Assembly (NCBI RefSeq): GCF_009600605.1
Contig: NZ_VWNA01000001.1
Coordinates: forward strand, 3,830,501-3,894,500
DNA: 64,000 bases
Direction: 5' to 3'
Source: Segnochrobactrum spirostomi
GTDB taxonomy: Bacteria; Pseudomonadota; Alphaproteobacteria; Rhizobiales; Segnochrobactraceae
Positions 30,684 through 39,288 of the stretch are shown here, piece by piece (the first letter of the stretch is position 1; each line of letters starts with the position of its first letter). Both the position numbers and the translations under genes were made by a program. The notes under the pieces are model-generated. The model was not told where the DNA came from. It searched no databases and worked only from the letters and a program-made list of their open reading frames with translations.

Positions 30684-30847
30684 GCGCCCGCGTCCTCGCT
30701 GCGATCCTTGTCGCCAGCCGCCTCCGGCCACGTCATCCGCAGGATCAGACGGCCGGCCGCGTGCACGATTTCCTCGATGCTCACGCCGGCACGCCGAGCG
30801 CGGTCGGCCACCTCGATCAGCTCGTCCTCGAGTTCATCCGCGGTCAT
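30680..30847 (-). CDS. Small conserved-position phage protein, unknown
   Basis: This 55-residue acidic helical protein starts MTADELEDELIEVADRARRA and contains GVSIEEIVHAAGRLIL. It sits between the FluMu-type protein and the DUF1320 gene and overlaps the latter by 4 bases, which supports real translation. I do not recognise a family. Its size and position suggest a small head or connector accessory. Confidence 0.6.
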   Translation of the reverse strand: MTADELEDELIEVADRARRAGVSIEEIVHAAGRLILRMTWPEAAGDKDRSEDAGA

Positions 30848-30883
30848 TTGCGTCGACCTTTCGGATTGGCCTCCGGAGCGCCG

Positions 30884-30911
30884 CCGGCGCCGGCCGGATC
30901 GCCGGCGCCGG
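30884..30911 (-). terminator. Strong GC hairpin after the FluMu-type gene
   Basis: Two identical self-complementary 10-base arms (ccggcgccgg) lie 8 bases apart, directly after the stop codon at 30912. No T-run follows on the minus strand. It may limit readthrough or protect the upstream capsid message. Confidence 0.45.
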
Positions 30912-31274
30912 TTACTTCGCTCTCGGGGGCATCTCGGGGATCGCGCTATCGGTGGCCGCCGCGGATGCCGGGTCACCCGCGGCGGCGTGGCTGGTGTCAG
31001 GGGTCTCGTCGGCGGCAACCGTGACATTCGCCTCCGCCGAGGCGGTCTCGGCCGAGACCGAGGCCGCACCATCTCCAGCCGCAATGGGGGTGTCGGACGT
31101 CGTGGTCGCGCCTTCGCGACCGTCGATCTCGATCACCGTGATGAGCGGCTCGGCTCGCAGCATCGCGAGTTCGTCCGCCGACCAGCGGTCCACCGGCCAC
31201 GTGTGGTCGGCGGCGTGGGCGACGCCCGCCCGGCGCAGGCCGGGCCGGGCACAAAGGATGCGGATCGTGGACAT
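30912..31274 (-). CDS. Mu-like FluMu N-terminal domain protein (gp35-like)
   Basis: This 120-residue protein has an N-terminal FluMu_N-type domain in residues 1-50: MSTIRILCARPGLRRAGVAH, then TWPVDRWSADELAMLRAEP and LITVIEID. Relatives occur directly downstream of the gpT capsid gene in Mu-like prophages and have no firm function. The remaining 70 residues are Ala/Thr/Glu-rich low complexity and probably disordered. It begins 11 bases after the capsid stop. Confidence 0.82.
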   Translation of the reverse strand: MSTIRILCARPGLRRAGVAHAADHTWPVDRWSADELAMLRAEPLITVIEIDGREGATTTSDTPIAAGDGAASVSAETASAEANVTVAADETPDTSHAAAGDPASAAATDSAIPEMPPRAK

Positions 31275-31285
31275 CAGGCCTCCGC

Positions 31286-32179
31286 TCACATGAGCCAGTC
31301 GGCAACGAGCAGCTCGGCGGAGCGAACCCACTCGTTGTCGGCGCCCGCGGCGTTCTTCTCGTTGACCAAGATCCGTCGGCCGGCGGCCTCCAGGGCGGGC
31401 GGCACGATCAGAAGGTTCGGCCGCACCACCAGCGGCGAGCCGTCCCGCTTGCGCCGCGAGCGCATCGCGGTGCGAGCCGCGCTGTAGTTTTCCGCCGTCA
31501 GCTCGGCCTGCGAGCAGAACGCGAGCTGCCACATGCCGAACCCGGCATTGCAGCGGCCGTCGATGCCGTAGGTGAACTTCCGCCGCGAGAAGACGCGTTC
31601 GTCCGTGTCCCTATCCAGCGAGACGAATTTGAACGCGCGCCGCGGCTGATAGATCAGCGGCTTCACCACTTGGGAGGTGTCGACGAGGTACCAGCTCGGC
31701 CCGGAGCCCGCCTGGAAGTTCGATGCGCTGATGACCGCACCGCTCTCCGAAAAGCTCGCGTGGTCCGTGTCGAAGAAATATTGGCCATCCGGCCCGAACG
31801 AGGTGGAGCCGCGCTTGAGCAGCGGCCAGATGAGGCTGTCCGGGAACTCCGCGACCTGCTGTCCGAGCATCGCGGCGAGGGGCGTGTAGATCCCGATCTG
31901 ATCGTCCTCGATCTTCTCGCGCTGGACGACGAGCGTGTTCTCGAACGTCCGGTTCTCGATGCGGAACGTATTGACGCCGACGTCGTGCTCGACGCGGTCG
32001 CCGATCCACTCGCGAATGGCCGGGATGTCGTCGAGGCGCGGGTACTCGTTCGCCGAACCGGTCGACGTGACCTCCATCGCCACGCGCTGCCATTGCGTCT
32101 GCGTCGCCGCAAACTGCGCCGTGTAGGCCGTGGAAAGGCCGATGTAGATGGACCGCAAGGCCTGCGGAGTGACTTCCAT
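31286..32179 (-). CDS. Major capsid protein (Mu gpT-like)
   Basis: This 297-residue protein matches the Mu gpT major head subunit. It begins MEVTPQALRSIYIGLSTAY and has YPRLDDIPAIREWIGDR near residue 46, NRTFENTLVVQREKIEDDQIG near residue 76, and DGQYFFDTDHASF near residue 130. All are family hallmarks. The C-terminus contains MRSRRKRDGSPLVVRPNLLIVPP. It follows the protease and cement genes and is the most abundant structural protein expected. Confidence 0.93.
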   Translation of the reverse strand: MEVTPQALRSIYIGLSTAYTAQFAATQTQWQRVAMEVTSTGSANEYPRLDDIPAIREWIGDRVEHDVGVNTFRIENRTFENTLVVQREKIEDDQIGIYTPLAAMLGQQVAEFPDSLIWPLLKRGSTSFGPDGQYFFDTDHASFSESGAVISASNFQAGSGPSWYLVDTSQVVKPLIYQPRRAFKFVSLDRDTDERVFSRRKFTYGIDGRCNAGFGMWQLAFCSQAELTAENYSAARTAMRSRRKRDGSPLVVRPNLLIVPPALEAAGRRILVNEKNAAGADNEWVRSAELLVADWLM

Positions 32180-32191
32180 GGCGCGAACTCC

Positions 32192-32593
32192 TTAGCTGCT
32201 GACGCGGGTCCAGGGGGTGCCGGCTTCGATGCCGTCGAGCGTGCCGACCTGGAGGCGTGCGCCGCTGCTGCTGTCGAGCGAGACGGTGACATCGTCGACC
32301 GCGTAGACGGCCGCCCGCAGATTGGCGGCGGTGGGCGCCACGTCGAACGACAGGGCGTAGGTGCCGCGTTCCGTCCGGACGATGCCGCCGGCGTCGGCGC
32401 CGTCGCGGTTATCCGCATGATGCAGGCTGAGCCCCGCGATCTTGACCGCGCCGGCCGTACCCGCGGGGACCGCGAGGCCGGCCGAGGTCAGGGCGACGAG
32501 GGTGCGGGCGAAGATGCGCGTCGCGCCCTTGACCGGATAGCCGTATTCGGCGCCGCTCCGGCTCAGCGTAAACTGGTCGCTCGTCGCAGCCAT
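32192..32593 (-). CDS. Putative capsid decoration (cement) protein
   Basis: This 133-residue protein lies between the protease/scaffold and capsid genes, the usual place for a trimeric head-stabilising protein. It is beta-rich, with GYPVKGATRIFARTLVAL near residue 17, AGLAVPAGTAGAVKIAGLSL near residue 37 and a threonine/valine-rich C-terminal half. The 'capsid cement' role is inferred from position and composition; I do not have a family match that I trust. Its start overlaps the protease stop in a TGATG. Confidence 0.65.
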   Translation of the reverse strand: MAATSDQFTLSRSGAEYGYPVKGATRIFARTLVALTSAGLAVPAGTAGAVKIAGLSLHHADNRDGADAGGIVRTERGTYALSFDVAPTAANLRAAVYAVDDVTVSLDSSSGARLQVGTLDGIEAGTPWTRVSS

Positions 32594-33603
32594 CAGATCA
32601 CCTCCAGCCCGAGCGCCTTGCGGCTCTCGATGAACTTCTCGCGGCTGATGCCCATCAGCTCGCACGTCTCGGCCTCTTCGGCCGAGAGGCCTCCGGAGGC
32701 CTGATCACCGGCCGGCGGCGCCACGCGGCCGCCGCTGTTGAGCACCGGCATCGCCGCGATCTCGCGCTCGACCGCCTGTGGGTCCGCCATGTGGCGGGTG
32801 ATGTAGTGGTCGCGCAGCGGGTGCAGGCCGACCCGGCCGGACTTGATGGCGTCGTCGACCACGCGCGTCGCGACGTCGCGAGCGCGGGCGTTGCCGATCT
32901 CCGTGAGCTGCGTCTGCAACTCGACGACCGTCGAGCGCAGCTTGTCGACGTCGCTGGCGCCGCGCGATTGGAGCGTCGTCACGATCGCGTCCGGTTCGAC
33001 GCCGTCGGCGAGGCCGGCGGCGGTGGCGATGCGCGACAGGGTTGCCGCGTGCGTGCTGACCGCCGTGCGCTGCGCGGCGATCGCCGCGAGCACGTCGGCC
33101 TCCGTCGCGTCCGCGCCGAGCCCGAGGGCCGTGCGAAGGGCGTCGAGGTCCATGAGAGGGCTCCGAGAGTGCAGTGAGGTGAGAGGCAGGTTCGGGTCGT
33201 TCGTCAGCGAGGCGCGCAGCACCGCCGCGATCGTGCGGTCCGCCGTGCGCACCGCGATCGCCGGCGACAATCCGCGATAGGCGCGCTCGGCGACGAGCGT
33301 GGCGCCGGTCGGGGTCCACTCGACCCGGCCCCAGATGCCGTTCGGTCGCGATTGTAATTCGACGATCCAGCCGCGCGCCGGCGCCGGCAGCCCCTTCGGG
33401 GCAGCCAGGTCGAAGGCGTGATTTTCGTCGATCGGAAGCTTCGCTCCGTCCGCCATGCTGGCGTGGATGACCGCCTCGGCGTCCCCCAGCCGATAGGGTC
33501 CGCGGCCGTCGGCGCCGCGGAAAATGCCCGACGGAACGAGGTGGACCCAGGCGGGCACCTCGTTGCCGTCGGCAGGCAGGGAGGAAAACAGTGCGATCTC
33601 CAT
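32593..33603 (-). CDS. Mu gpI-like head maturation protease/scaffold
   Basis: This 336-residue protein matches the Mu gpI family. The N-terminal protease part (about residues 1-150) has DENHAFDLAAPKGLPAPARGW near residue 60 and the YRGLSPAIAVR motif near residue 106. The C-terminal part is a helical scaffold with ALGLGADATEADVLAAI near residue 160. In Mu the scaffold can also be made from an internal start. I used the ATG at 33603, because a GTG at 33639 would overlap the dyad. The dyad left edge lies 33 bases upstream of this ATG. Confidence 0.88.
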   Translation of the reverse strand: MEIALFSSLPADGNEVPAWVHLVPSGIFRGADGRGPYRLGDAEAVIHASMADGAKLPIDENHAFDLAAPKGLPAPARGWIVELQSRPNGIWGRVEWTPTGATLVAERAYRGLSPAIAVRTADRTIAAVLRASLTNDPNLPLTSLHSRSPLMDLDALRTALGLGADATEADVLAAIAAQRTAVSTHAATLSRIATAAGLADGVEPDAIVTTLQSRGASDVDKLRSTVVELQTQLTEIGNARARDVATRVVDDAIKSGRVGLHPLRDHYITRHMADPQAVEREIAAMPVLNSGGRVAPPAGDQASGGLSAEEAETCELMGISREKFIESRKALGLEVI

Positions 33604-33635
33604 GGGCCGAACATGGACGATCGCGCACGCGCCGA

Positions 33636-33655
33636 TCACACCCGCGGATACGGGT
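33636..33655 (-). promoter_or_regulatory. Dyad element copy 2 (upstream of gpI protease)
   Basis: TCACACCCGCGGATACGGGT has the same flank, arms and spacing as the copies at 21441 and 42567. The arm change C to T on the minus strand would still pair as a G-U wobble in RNA. It is 33 bases upstream of the protease ATG, the same distance as for gp46. Confidence 0.6.
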
Positions 33656-33811
33656 GCGAGCGCGTCGAACCGGAAAGCGATTAGGAGGCTCAGGCGGCCC
33701 GCGCGCGGGCGAGGCGCGGGATCGGCCGAGGCGGGGCTTGGGGCCGCCTCTTTCGCCTCTTATGACCTCTTACGCCCTATCACACCGGCCCGCCGAGGGC
33801 GAGCCGGCGCG

Positions 33812-34336
33812 TCAAGCATGCGCCGCGCGGGCGACCGCACGGTCGAGCGCGTCCAGAATGGTCTCCAGGATCACGCGCTCTTCGTGCGGTCCGACGCCGA
33901 TAAACGGTCTGGCGGGGATCGTCACAGACCGTGCATGCACGACGCGGTCACCGAGACGGAACACGAGGAAGGGGCCATTGACCGGCGTGATCGTCGCGCC
34001 CTCCTGATGCACGCCGGCATACACCTTGTTCGAGCCGACCTCGACACCGCTGGCTGACGCCCGGCTCGTGATCGAGCCCATCAGGCCGCCCCGCATCCCG
34101 GCCTCGCGCAGGATGCCTGCGCCGCGCTTGTTCGCGGCATAGGTCGCTTCGAGAGGCGCCCACGCCTTGCCCTGCGGATCGCTCTCCGTCTCGAAATGCG
34201 TGTGGACGACCTCGACCAGACCGACACCGATCGCGCGGGTCACCGGCGTCGTGTCGCCCATGAGGCGCTCGATCTGACGCAGTGCCGCGACAGCCTCCGC
34301 ATCCAGGATCTTCACGCTGATCGATGCACCCGCCAT
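33812..34336 (-). CDS. Phage virion morphogenesis protein (Mu gpG-like)
   Basis: This 174-residue protein matches the gpG/tail-completion S family, a head-tail joining protein. It starts MAGASISVKILDAEAVAAL, has THFETESDPQGKAWAPLEATY near residue 46, and GAGILREAGMRGGLMGSITSR near residue 72. The VYAGVHQEGATI block and PARPFIGVG near residue 140 complete the family pattern. It lies downstream of gpF but is separated from it by 131 bases that contain the RNA candidate at 34371-34454. Confidence 0.9.
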   Translation of the reverse strand: MAGASISVKILDAEAVAALRQIERLMGDTTPVTRAIGVGLVEVVHTHFETESDPQGKAWAPLEATYAANKRGAGILREAGMRGGLMGSITSRASASGVEVGSNKVYAGVHQEGATITPVNGPFLVFRLGDRVVHARSVTIPARPFIGVGPHEERVILETILDALDRAVARAAHA

Positions 34337-34370
34337 GGATTTTTCCGTCCTTTCGGCCTATATTTCCCTT

Positions 34371-34454
34371 GCGGCGCTCAAGTCAGTCGGTCTCACCAGA
34401 CCGCGCGTTATGCTGGGTTTCCCCACGGAGGGTTGACGACCTCCTGAGCGCCGC
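34371..34454 (-). ncRNA. Cloverleaf-like structured RNA candidate in the gpF-gpG gap
   Basis: On the minus strand the sequence folds into a closing 10-bp stem (GCGGCGCTCA / TGAGCGCCGC) that encloses three hairpins. They are GGAGG...CCTCC with an 8-base loop, TGGG-GAAA-CCCA with a GNRA tetraloop, and CGGTCT-GGTG-AGACCG. All arms are perfect. The element ends 35 bases before the gpG ATG, so it could be a leader or attenuator of gpG. It does not have tRNA conserved loops. The orientation is inferred from the GAAA loop and operon direction. Confidence 0.5.
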
Positions 34455-34467
34455 ATCACCCCTCACA

Positions 34468-35814
34468 TCATTGCCCCGGTCTCACCAGCGTCATGCCGCG
34501 CGTCAGCCGTGCGAACCGCCGCCGGCCGGATTGGCTGTAGGTCGGGACGATGAGCCGCTCGCCACCATCAGGCGTCGATGCGACCCGGATAATCGCCATC
34601 ATCGAACGGCCGTCGATGTCGCCGTGCACGAGGATCTGACGATACCGGCCGGCGGCGTGATAGACCTCGCCGCGCTCGATCAGCTCGACGAGCCGCCCCC
34701 ACATCTCCGGCGTGATCTCAGGGTGCGCCGTCGACGCGACGCCGCCCATCTGCTCGGCAAGCCCGGCGACCTTCGCCACACGGAACGCTGACAGCTCCAC
34801 GGCCCGCACCTCCGTTTCCAGGGCGCCGGCCATTGCATCGTCGATATGCGCGACGATGACGGACCGATCGCGATCCGTGATGGCGCCCGACAGCACATCG
34901 GCACCGAACCGACGCACCTCCTCCGGTGCCGCCGCCGGCTGCGGTGGGATCGGTGCCCCGCTGGCTCGGCCGGGCGGAATGACGGTCGTCAGCTCGTCGT
35001 CGGCCCTACGCGTCGGCGCGGCGGCCGGTCGCGCGGCCGGGAGCGGACTGGCGGCAGGCTTCGGCAGCCGCGCACCGAGCGGCCGGCCGACCTTGAGCGT
35101 CGCGTCGGTCGGCATCTTGACCGGCCCGGTCCCGACATAGGCCTGACCGACATTGTAATTCCAGCCGGGGTCGATGCCGCGCGGGACCTGCTCGACCTTG
35201 CCCGTCGTCTTGTTCGTCCAGTCCCGATACTCGATCGGCGGGGCAACATCCGGCCCATCCTTGCCCCGCCGCGCGAGCGCGCGGGCGGACAGCGGCCGAA
35301 CCCAACACGAGCATCCCCACCCATTCGGAGGATAATGGCTGTCCCACCACGGGTCGTCGCAGCGCAGAACGACGCCGTTCCAGCTCAGATGGTCATGGCG
35401 GGGATGTTTCGAGCCGCCATGGACGTACTCCCAGAAGGGGAACGCCGCGAGTGTCTCCGGCTCGACCATCTGGCGGTACCGCCCGGCCGCATAGGCGGTC
35501 GAGAGATTGGTCTCGTAGATGACCCGCGCGCGGAAATCCCTCGACCCGCTGTGCGCCCACCCGTGTTTGGCGACGAGCGCGTCGAACGTCTTCTCGAAAT
35601 CCCGCAAGGTCGAGCCCGTCTCGGCCGCGCGGACGATCTCCGCCTGAAAATCGGCCGCCAGCGCTTGCGTCGCGGCACCCGCGACCGTGAATGCTCGCGC
35701 GTTGGCGTCGCGCCAAACGTCTCGATAGGTGCGGCTCGGGATCGCTGTCCTTCGGCGCAGATAGTCGATCGCTTCGACAGGCGGCAGGCCGAGCGCATCG
35801 GAGACCGTCGTCAC
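34468..35814 (-). CDS. Mu gpF-like head morphogenesis protein with C-terminal extension
   Basis: This 448-residue protein has a Phage_Mu_F domain at about residues 40-200: RTYRDVWRDANARAF near residue 30, FRARVIYETNLSTAYAAGR near 90, and the metal-like NGWGCSCWVRPL near 160. After a Pro/Ala linker (about 240-310), a separate C-terminal domain of about 130 residues follows. It contains VYHAAGRYRQILVHGD, MMAIIRV and PTYSQSGRRRFARL. Some MuF proteins carry nuclease-like toxin domains at this place. It starts with a GTG overlapping the upstream stop. Confidence 0.85.
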   Translation of the reverse strand: MTTVSDALGLPPVEAIDYLRRRTAIPSRTYRDVWRDANARAFTVAGAATQALAADFQAEIVRAAETGSTLRDFEKTFDALVAKHGWAHSGSRDFRARVIYETNLSTAYAAGRYRQMVEPETLAAFPFWEYVHGGSKHPRHDHLSWNGVVLRCDDPWWDSHYPPNGWGCSCWVRPLSARALARRGKDGPDVAPPIEYRDWTNKTTGKVEQVPRGIDPGWNYNVGQAYVGTGPVKMPTDATLKVGRPLGARLPKPAASPLPAARPAAAPTRRADDELTTVIPPGRASGAPIPPQPAAAPEEVRRFGADVLSGAITDRDRSVIVAHIDDAMAGALETEVRAVELSAFRVAKVAGLAEQMGGVASTAHPEITPEMWGRLVELIERGEVYHAAGRYRQILVHGDIDGRSMMAIIRVASTPDGGERLIVPTYSQSGRRRFARLTRGMTLVRPGQ

Positions 35815-36068
35815 CCGATCCCCCCGGCCGCCTCGATCGCGGCGCGCCGGCATCGGCTCCAGGCGCGGCCGAAGGCGGCCCGCGCCGCGCGCGTCCCCTC
35901 ACGCCGCGCCCGTCGGCGCGCTCGCGCGACCACGCGGCGCCACAAAGCCGGCACCGCCCGCCAATGCTCCGCGCAGATCCATCGCTCGCCCGGCGCGATC
36001 GGCCGGTCGCCCGCGCGCGGGCCGCACGTCCGTCGGCAGTGGGGGACCTCGCACGAGAGCCGCATCAC
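35811..36068 (-). CDS. Small Cys/Arg-rich phage protein, unknown
   Basis: This 85-residue basic protein begins MMRLSCEVPHCRRTCGPRAG and has four to five cysteines or histidines (C6, H10, C11, C15, C32, H35) that could bind zinc. The rest is Arg/Ala-rich and helical. It lies between portal and gpF with 4-base overlaps on both sides, which supports translation. I do not recognise a family. Nucleic-acid binding is plausible from composition only. Confidence 0.6.
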   Translation of the reverse strand: MMRLSCEVPHCRRTCGPRAGDRPIAPGERWICAEHWRAVPALWRRVVARARRRARREGTRAARAAFGRAWSRCRRAAIEAAGGIG

Positions 36069-37669
36069 GCGCCCGCCCTCAGTTCGTCGAGCACAGCGGC
36101 GCGGCCGATCATGTCCGCGAGCGCCATCGCTTGCGCGAGCGCGCGGGCGAGGTCGTCGGGCGCGAGCTGGAGCGCCGCGAGGCGGCGGCCCGCATCGTCG
36201 AGGCTCGTCGCATCCTCGATCGCCGACCGCACCTCCTCCGTCAGCCCGGCGAGCGCGCCGGCGGCGTCCTGCGCGAGCTGATCCGTGAGCCGCGCCACCG
36301 TATCGGGCGAGGCCGCATGCAGCTCGACGAGATGGGCGACAAGCGCGCCCGGCCGGCGCGTTTGCAACGCCGGCGACGGGTCGACCGGCGCGGGCGCCGC
36401 CGGCGGCGTCGCCTGCCGCCCGCCGACGATCTCGACGTCCGCGCCGGCCGCCGGCTCGGTGAGCCCAAGCCGATCACGGATCTGGCTCGCCTCGACCCTA
36501 AGCCCAAGCGGCCCCAACTTGCTCACGGCATCGACGATCGCGGCGATAGGCACGTCGTCCGGTCGGCCGATCCGCAGCCGCGGATATTTCGATTGCGGGC
36601 CGAAGGTGAACGCCACCATCCGGTGGACGATCTGCTGGGTCACCGTCGCCGAGAGCAGCCGCGCGTCGTAGCGCTCCAGGTCCTCCTGCACCGCGCGGTG
36701 CGTCGAGCCGATCGCGTGCGAGCCGGGGGCAGCATCCGTGGTCGCCACCTGACCGAGGACGAGTTTCGAGACCTGCCGATCGAGCCAATCGGCGCGCTTC
36801 TCGTAGAGCGCCGAGCCATCCGAAGCCGACTTGGTTTCGATGAACTCGATCTCCATGGACCGCGGGATGATGGCAGCGCAATCGCCAGCGATGTTCGCGA
36901 CCGCGCGCCACAACACCTCCCGGTCCTCTTTCGACGCGCTGGCGTCGTAGCGACCCACCCTTACGGGCTGCCCATAATTCTGCACGAAGGCAGCCCAGTC
37001 GCGGGCGGTGAAGGCCTTGTACATCCACGCCCAGCTCGCGATGCGCGCAATGCCCGAACGAGCGGTCAAGCCGCTCTTCGCTTTGTGGCGATGGATCATG
37101 AAGCGGTGTTCGGCCAACTCCTCGCCGCCGCCGACCCCGCGGAGCAAAGGCCTGTCGAGCGTCAGCGTATCCGGCTCGAACCACGTTGGCGATCGCCAGT
37201 CGAGCGTCGCGGGACGGTATCCGTCGCCGCTCCACTCCCACGTGATTTCGGTGATTGAGATGCCCTTGCCGATCGCGTCCAACACGTCGAACAAGCCGAG
37301 CCCCAGAGTGTCCTCTGAGACCCACTCGCGCACGAAATCCGCGTGGCGGACGTGATCAGCATCGTCGCTTGCCGCCTCGACCATGATCGGCAGTTGGCCC
37401 ACCTGCCGCCGTCGCGTTCCGAGCACCGCGGTGTAATGGAGATCGCGCTCCTCAATGTCTTCGGCGAGTTCGTAGTAGCGCAGCGTGTCGCCGCCGGCGG
37501 CCGCGCGGTGGATCGCCGCCATGCGCGACGGCGTCATGCCGTCTGCGGGATGGCCCGAGATCGGCGAGCGCACGCCGGCAAGCGTCGGCCCGGCGATCGG
37601 TGGGCCGGTCAGCAAGTCCTTGTCGACCGGGCGCCCGTCCGGCCCGAGGATGGTTGAGAGCCGCGCCAT
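36065..37669 (-). CDS. Portal protein (DUF935, Mu gp29-like)
   Basis: This 534-residue protein matches DUF935, the Mu gp29 portal. It has LRYYELAEDIEERDLHYTAVL near residue 58, GISITEITWEWSGDGYRP near residue 135, FMIHRHKAKSGLTARSGIAR near residue 190 and RADWLDRQVSKLVLGQ near residue 290. The portal forms the dodecameric ring through which DNA enters the head. The last 120 residues are an Ala-rich helical extension. Start and stop overlap both neighbours. Confidence 0.93.
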   Translation of the reverse strand: MARLSTILGPDGRPVDKDLLTGPPIAGPTLAGVRSPISGHPADGMTPSRMAAIHRAAAGGDTLRYYELAEDIEERDLHYTAVLGTRRRQVGQLPIMVEAASDDADHVRHADFVREWVSEDTLGLGLFDVLDAIGKGISITEITWEWSGDGYRPATLDWRSPTWFEPDTLTLDRPLLRGVGGGEELAEHRFMIHRHKAKSGLTARSGIARIASWAWMYKAFTARDWAAFVQNYGQPVRVGRYDASASKEDREVLWRAVANIAGDCAAIIPRSMEIEFIETKSASDGSALYEKRADWLDRQVSKLVLGQVATTDAAPGSHAIGSTHRAVQEDLERYDARLLSATVTQQIVHRMVAFTFGPQSKYPRLRIGRPDDVPIAAIVDAVSKLGPLGLRVEASQIRDRLGLTEPAAGADVEIVGGRQATPPAAPAPVDPSPALQTRRPGALVAHLVELHAASPDTVARLTDQLAQDAAGALAGLTEEVRSAIEDATSLDDAGRRLAALQLAPDDLARALAQAMALADMIGRAAVLDELRAGA

Positions 37670-39288
37670 CAGATCAGCCTCCCGCGCAAGCGCGGCAGAT
37701 CGCGCCCCGCATCGTCCTCGTCATTCGGACCTGCCGTCCACGGATCGGCCGCCTCCTGCCGCGGCACGGGCCGGTAGCCGTATTCGACCGGCTGCGTGCA
37801 GCTCGCCGCATAGGCGAGCAACAGCGCCACGAAGCTGTCGCCGTGGCGTTTCTTGCCGTCCGCTCCCGTGGTGCGGGTCGGCGGAATGGTCGGGATGCCA
37901 CCCCTCATGATGGGCAGTTGCAGGTCCGCCTTGATGTCACGGTCGCGCGGGATCGTGATCGCGCCGTCCTCGAAAGCGGCCCGTAAGAGGGGCGCATGCT
38001 CCACGTACCAACTCGCGGAGAGCTTCACCTGCTCGACGAGCCAATGGCCGTACCGTCCGGCAAACATCTCGGCGAGCTGAGCGCCGAGACCGATCGCATC
38101 AAACTTGGCGCCTGTGAACCGCAGTAGCCGGTCGCCGATGTAGCAGCCGACCTGGAATTGCTGCTCGAATGGAATGTTGGAGAGTTCGACCACGAATGGC
38201 GTCAGACGTTGCATCGACCTCGCAATCTGGAGCGGCCAGAAGACGGTGAGGTCGCGGACCCGCCCGAAGTCTCCACCGAGCACCGTGGGGCATTCCAGGT
38301 CCATCTCGTCGAGCAGAGGCCCGAGGAACGTCTCGCACCACTCGGCGATCTCCGCCCTGCGGATGGGTTCCGACAGGAGCGCGAACGCCGCGGGCTTCTC
38401 GATGCGAAGAACCGGAATGCCGTCCGCCATGCGCGCTTCGATAAGTGCGCCATTGAGGACGGCGCCGCCCCCTTGCGACGGAATGCAGTAGAATTCTTCG
38501 TCCGCTGCATCACCGGCGGCACTGATAAGTCCCGCGCGCCAACGCGCCTCGCCAGCCGCACTCCAGGCGATGCTTTGCTTCTCGCAAATCCGGCGATAGA
38601 GCCCATCCATCAAGGCGTCGTCGAGTGTGACACGCATCAGCGCGTAGGGCTTCTTGCCAGCGCGGATATCGTCGACCAGCCGGTTGAACGCATTGCTCTC
38701 GGTGAAGTGCGTGCTGATGATGAGGATCTTCCCGCCCCACATCAGGAACGGCACCGCGGCGTCGATGACGGCCTGAAGTGCGTCGTGGAACGCCGCCTCG
38801 TCGATGATCAGATAGCCCTGTCGACCGCGGAGCGATCGTGGCTTGGACGAGAGCGCGACGATCTCGTGTCCGGATGCGAAGCGGATGCGGAATGCCTGGA
38901 TCGGCTGACCGTCGTCGTCGAAGAGAAACTCTTCCATCCCGGCGCCGGTCAGCGCCTCTTTGAAGCTTTCCGCCCAGGTGCCGCAGGTGTCGATGAACTC
39001 GCGGGCCATGTCGAGGTTGTAGCCCATATAAAGAACATCCATGCCGCCCGCCGATCGGCCGGCCGCAGCCGTCAGGACCGCATCGGCGGCAGCCGCCCAA
39101 GTCATGCCGGTGCGCCGCGACTTCTCGCACACCACCACCTGATGGATCGCTGTCGCGTCGAGCAGCTTGCGCTGATAGCGCAGCAGGATTTCCGACGTCT
39201 CCGAGGGATCGGCGCCGGCCCGCAGCGCGGCCCATTGAGCCTCGCTGATGGATCGCCCGAATGCCTCGCCGGAGAGCATCTGCATCAT
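37669..39288 (-). CDS. Terminase large subunit (Mu gp28-like)
   Basis: This 539-residue protein matches the Mu gp28 packaging motor. The ATPase domain has the CEKSRRTGMTWAAAADAVL motif near residue 55 (Walker A variant) and GYLIIDEAAFHD near residue 160 (Walker B with catalytic Glu), followed by the ISTHFTESNAF coupling motif near 192. The nuclease half contains LGGDFGRVRDLTVFW near residue 315 as the first acidic block and GAKFDAIGLG near residue 395. All expected motifs look intact. It overlaps both neighbours. Confidence 0.93.
   Translation of the reverse strand: MMQMLSGEAFGRSISEAQWAALRAGADPSETSEILLRYQRKLLDATAIHQVVVCEKSRRTGMTWAAAADAVLTAAAGRSAGGMDVLYMGYNLDMAREFIDTCGTWAESFKEALTGAGMEEFLFDDDGQPIQAFRIRFASGHEIVALSSKPRSLRGRQGYLIIDEAAFHDALQAVIDAAVPFLMWGGKILIISTHFTESNAFNRLVDDIRAGKKPYALMRVTLDDALMDGLYRRICEKQSIAWSAAGEARWRAGLISAAGDAADEEFYCIPSQGGGAVLNGALIEARMADGIPVLRIEKPAAFALLSEPIRRAEIAEWCETFLGPLLDEMDLECPTVLGGDFGRVRDLTVFWPLQIARSMQRLTPFVVELSNIPFEQQFQVGCYIGDRLLRFTGAKFDAIGLGAQLAEMFAGRYGHWLVEQVKLSASWYVEHAPLLRAAFEDGAITIPRDRDIKADLQLPIMRGGIPTIPPTRTTGADGKKRHGDSFVALLLAYAASCTQPVEYGYRPVPRQEAADPWTAGPNDEDDAGRDLPRLRGRLI

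Noticed and set aside
33656..33811. Gap between gpG and gpI as a promoter or small gene
   Set aside because: It holds GC-rich hairpins and three spaced agagg(c/t) repeats, but no start codon with a ribosome site and no clear promoter apart from the dyad at its edge.
34371..34454. tRNA gene in the gpF-gpG gap
   Set aside because: The cloverleaf outline has a 10-bp closing stem and no T-loop or D-loop consensus or CCA-adjacent acceptor, so it is listed as an unclassified RNA candidate.
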